In this document: positions 5,128 through 7,033 of the stretch, in pieces
Position numbering within the stretch: position 1 is the stretch's first letter
Layout: every line of letters begins with the position of its first letter
Origin: an uncultured Clostridia bacterium
GTDB lineage: Bacteria; Bacillota; Clostridia; UBA1381; UMGS1253
Assembly: GCA_937892135.1 (NCBI GenBank)
Contig: CALAUK010000204.1
Location: 1-7,033 of the forward strand
Length of the DNA stretch: 7,033 nt
Reading direction: 5' to 3'
The notes under the pieces: model-generated
The model's database searches: none
Seen by the model: only the letters and a program-made list of their open reading frames with translations
What the model was told of the DNA's origin: nothing
Program-made: the position numbers and the translations under genes

Positions 5128-6252
5128 ATGAAAAAAACCCTTTGTTATGTAACTTCATTTGCAAAAAAGAACGCAGTTTTTTGTATCGCTATGCTTGCGG
5201 CAATCATAACTGCATTTATTGTCCCGCCGGACAATAAATACTTAGAATATATAGATTATAAAACGCTGACCTGCCTTTTTTGCACGCTTTCGGTAGTTTG
5301 CGCATTAAGAAATATATTCTTTTTTCGTGTGCTCGCAAACAAAATCGTGTGCCTTTTTGGTAACACCCGCTCGTGCATTTTAGCTCTGGTTTTTATAACC
5401 TTTATAGGCTCAATGCTTATCGCAAATGATATGGCGCTTATTACTTTTCTTCCGTTGGGATACTATGTTTTAAGCGAAACAAACGGCAAAAAATACCTTG
5501 CCTTTGCGTGCATAATGCAAAATATTGCAGCAAATTTAGGAGGTATGCTTACTCCTTTCGGCAATCCTCAGAATTTATATCTTTATACATATTACGATAT
5601 TGGCGATGCTGCCTTTTTAAGAATAATGCTTCCCCCGTTTTTATTTTCGGTTGCGGGCATAGTTCTCTGCTGTTTCATTTTTGTAAAAAAAGAGCCGTTG
5701 AAGCCTGAAAACACTTTTGAAAAAAAGCTTCCCGGTTTAAGAACAGTTTTGTATGTAGCTCTGTTCTGTCTTTCTATTGCCATAGTTTTTGAGGTTTTCC
5801 CCTACTACATCGGCCTTATTGTTATACTTATTTCTCTTCTCTTTTTAGACAGAAAGGCACTCACTCAGGTTGATTACGGACTTTTATTTACCTTTGTTAT
5901 GTTTTTTATCTTTTCTTCAAATATGGCAAGGATAGATACTGTAAGCTCATTTTTAAGCGGAATTGTAGAAAAAAATCCTATTATCGCAGGAGTTGTTTCC
6001 TGCCAGTTTATTTCAAATGTTCCAACTGCAATTCTTTTATGCCGATTTACAACAGACTTTGAAAAACTTTTAGTCGCAGTAAATATAGGAGGGGCCGGAA
6101 CTTTGATTTCCTCGCTTGCAAGCCTTATCACATTTAAAGAATTTATAAAATACTCTCCCAAAGAAGCAAAAAGATATTTAAAGCTTTTTTCTATATATAA
6201 TTTTTCATTCCTTTTTGCGCTCACAGCCATAATGCTTATATGGTACAGATAA
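5128..6252 (+). CDS. Ion transporter superfamily permease (ArsB/NhaD/SLC13-like), substrate unknown
   Basis: A membrane protein of 374 residues with about ten hydrophobic segments, placed in the ion transporter superfamily that includes ArsB, NhaD, CitM and SLC13 carriers. The two inverted halves each show the expected re-entrant signature. The first half has IANDMALITFLP (98-109) followed by NIAANLGGMLTPFGNPQNLY (122-141). The second has QFISNVPTAILL (293-304) followed by NIGGAGTLISSLASL (319-333). ISNVPTAILL resembles the SNN-P motif of ArsB, and GNPQN the GTPxN-type motif of anion and Na+/H+ carriers. It is shorter than the usual 420-430 residues of ArsB or NhaD. A hydrophilic linker at about 186-204 separates the halves. 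No promoter of its own is clear; it may be read from abrB through the hairpin. No arsenic or citrate genes lie nearby, so the substrate (anion, dicarboxylate, Na+/H+) stays open. Confidence 0.85.
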   Translation: MKKTLCYVTSFAKKNAVFCIAMLAAIITAFIVPPDNKYLEYIDYKTLTCLFCTLSVVCALRNIFFFRVLANKIVCLFGNTRSCILALVFITFIGSMLIANDMALITFLPLGYYVLSETNGKKYLAFACIMQNIAANLGGMLTPFGNPQNLYLYTYYDIGDAAFLRIMLPPFLFSVAGIVLCCFIFVKKEPLKPENTFEKKLPGLRTVLYVALFCLSIAIVFEVFPYYIGLIVILISLLFLDRKALTQVDYGLLFTFVMFFIFSSNMARIDTVSSFLSGIVEKNPIIAGVVSCQFISNVPTAILLCRFTTDFEKLLVAVNIGGAGTLISSLASLITFKEFIKYSPKEAKRYLKLFSIYNFSFLFALTAIMLIWYR

Positions 6253-6282
6253 AAAAGACCGGATTTAAAATCCGGTCTTTTT
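6252..6282 (+). terminator. Rho-independent terminator of the permease gene
   Basis: GACCGGAT (6257-6264) and ATCCGGTC (6270-6277) pair perfectly around a TTAAA loop, extended by five A-T pairs, with the T-run TTTTTATTAT on the plus strand. The stem begins at the last base of the stop codon. The A-tract on the other side could let it act in both directions. Confidence 0.92.
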
Positions 6283-6336
6283 ATTATGCGAATTGTGCAA
6301 ATCGTTTTAACTATCTTGGTTAATATTCTTTCGCAC

Positions 6337-6368
6337 TTACCTGAAAATTCAAAAGAATTTTCAGGTAA
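6337..6368. repeat. Perfect 14-bp inverted repeat with AAAA loop
   Basis: TTACCTGAAAATTC (6337-6350) and GAATTTTCAGGTAA (6355-6368) are exact reverse complements separated by AAAA. No T-run follows on either strand, so it is not a standard terminator. It sits 3 nt upstream of the -35 box of the next gene. It could be a regulator site, a small repeated element or a leftover terminal repeat. Confidence 0.7.
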
Positions 6369-6371
6369 ATA

Positions 6372-6400
6372 TTGAAATCCTAAAGGATATGTAGTATAGT
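6372..6400 (+). promoter_or_regulatory. Promoter of the CAP-domain gene
   Basis: TTGAAA (6372-6377), a 17-nt spacer and TATAGT (6395-6400), each five of six to consensus. The start would be near 6407, about 40 nt before the ATG. Confidence 0.75.
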
Positions 6401-6409
6401 ATACATATC
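6386..6409. repeat. Inverted repeat centred on the -10 box of the CAP gene promoter
   Basis: GATATGTA (6386-6393) and TACATATC (6402-6409) are exact reverse complements with an 8-nt gap. The centre (6397.5) equals the centre of the TATAGT hexamer. It may be an operator for a repressor. Confidence 0.5.
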
Positions 6410-6445
6410 GGTTTTAACATTAAAAAATTGCAGGGGGCTTTAAAA

Positions 6446-7033
6446 ATGAAAAAAATGTTATTGGTTACAATTCTTTTTGCATTTATATTTACAACAAATG
6501 TATGTGCCAAACAAATCGTTGAAGTAAAACATAATAATACCAAAGAAGAGATTGTGCAAATAATAAAAAAATATCCACATTCAGGATTTAGCGAAGAAAG
6601 CACACAATATGCCGAAGAACCTAATCTAAAATCACCATATTTTGCAGGTTCTCTCAATAAAAGCGATCTTAATGATGCGTTAAATGCAATTAAAGTTGTC
6701 AGATATTTGGCAGGTGTGCCGTATGAACATATACAATTGACTGACGAATTGAATAATATAGCACAGCACGGAGCTGTTCTGTTAGCATCATCCAATCAAT
6801 TTAGTCATTATCCTGCTCATCCATATGATATGAGCAGGCAGTTCTTTGACATTGCATTCAAAGGATGCAATGAAGCAAATATCAGCGCCGGAAGAAGCAA
6901 CATTTCCAATGCGGTACTTGGATTTATCTTTGGTAAGGGTATTGTTAGCATCATGCGTAAGGCAGATTTGGGCAATGAGTCACTCTATCCTATCATGGTG
7001 CTTACGGCATGTATCTTTATTTTCTCAATCACC
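6446..7033 (+). CDS. Exported CAP (SCP/PR1-like) domain protein, joined in frame to an antiporter-like segment; partial
   Basis: The frame runs open for 196 codons to the window edge. AGGGGG at 6432-6437 lies 8 nt before the ATG. Residues 1-21 form a signal peptide (KK, then a hydrophobic run, cleavage likely after VCA). Residues about 68-157 match the N-terminal half of clostridial CAP domains: LNDALNAIKVVRYLAGVP (75-92), LTDELNNIAQHGAVLLA (98-114), SHYPAHPYDM (120-129) with the conserved His121, and SNIS (151-154). CAP proteins of this kind are secreted and their roles vary. The second half, normally ending in a GHRRWxLNP-type motif, is missing. Instead residues about 157-196 are hydrophobic (GFIFGKGIVSIM, LGNESLYPIMVLTACIF) and read like an internal segment of an NhaP2/CvrA K+/H+ antiporter. 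The change falls at about 6893-6926. This is either a chimeric assembly or a fusion; the gene as written is unlikely to be a working CAP protein. Confidence 0.7.
   Translation, partial: MKKMLLVTILFAFIFTTNVCAKQIVEVKHNNTKEEIVQIIKKYPHSGFSEESTQYAEEPNLKSPYFAGSLNKSDLNDALNAIKVVRYLAGVPYEHIQLTDELNNIAQHGAVLLASSNQFSHYPAHPYDMSRQFFDIAFKGCNEANISAGRSNISNAVLGFIFGKGIVSIMRKADLGNESLYPIMVLTACIFIFSIT

Noticed and set aside
6361..6795. Minus-strand open frame of 144 codons opposite the CAP gene
   Set aside because: It is the shadow of the plus-strand CAP gene, which has a signal peptide, domain match, promoter and ribosome binding site; the minus frame resembles no family.

Overview
The window looks like a chromosomal segment of a low-GC Clostridia-type Firmicute, probably an uncultured gut member. 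The signs are AT-rich DNA with strong AGGAGG-type ribosome binding sites, separate SecD and SecF proteins, the single-chain bacterial glycyl-tRNA synthetase, and an AbrB whose first half is almost that of Bacillus AbrB but which ends in a four-cysteine knuckle. The call rests on protein recognition by eye; no search was run.

The left two thirds is read on the minus strand, in this order: luxS-mtnN, glyS, then secD-secF running off the left edge. luxS and mtnN form a two-gene operon (12-nt gap) that converts S-adenosylhomocysteine through S-ribosylhomocysteine to homocysteine and the AI-2 precursor; it ends in a 16-bp terminator. glyS follows with a weak promoter candidate and no T-box. secD and secF overlap by 8 nt and share one good promoter (TTGACT-18-TATAAT).

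The right third is read on the plus strand. An abrB-like gene is divergent from luxS across a 343-base intergenic region holding two promoter sets, phased T-tracts and a leader with three hairpins. A large inverted repeat separates it from a permease of the ion transporter (ArsB/NhaD/SLC13) superfamily, which ends in a clear terminator. A perfect 14-bp hairpin and a promoter then precede an exported CAP-domain gene that runs off the right edge.

The most notable point is at the right end. About 150-157 residues into the CAP protein the sequence changes, in frame, into what reads like an internal membrane stretch of an NhaP2/CvrA-type K+/H+ antiporter. This is either a contig mis-join or a real recombination. 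Other points worth a look are inverted repeats placed on or beside the -10 box of three promoters, the structured abrB leader, and the strand-asymmetric hairpin between abrB and the permease. No rRNA, tRNA, CRISPR array or insertion sequence was seen, and no complete new biological system was found.
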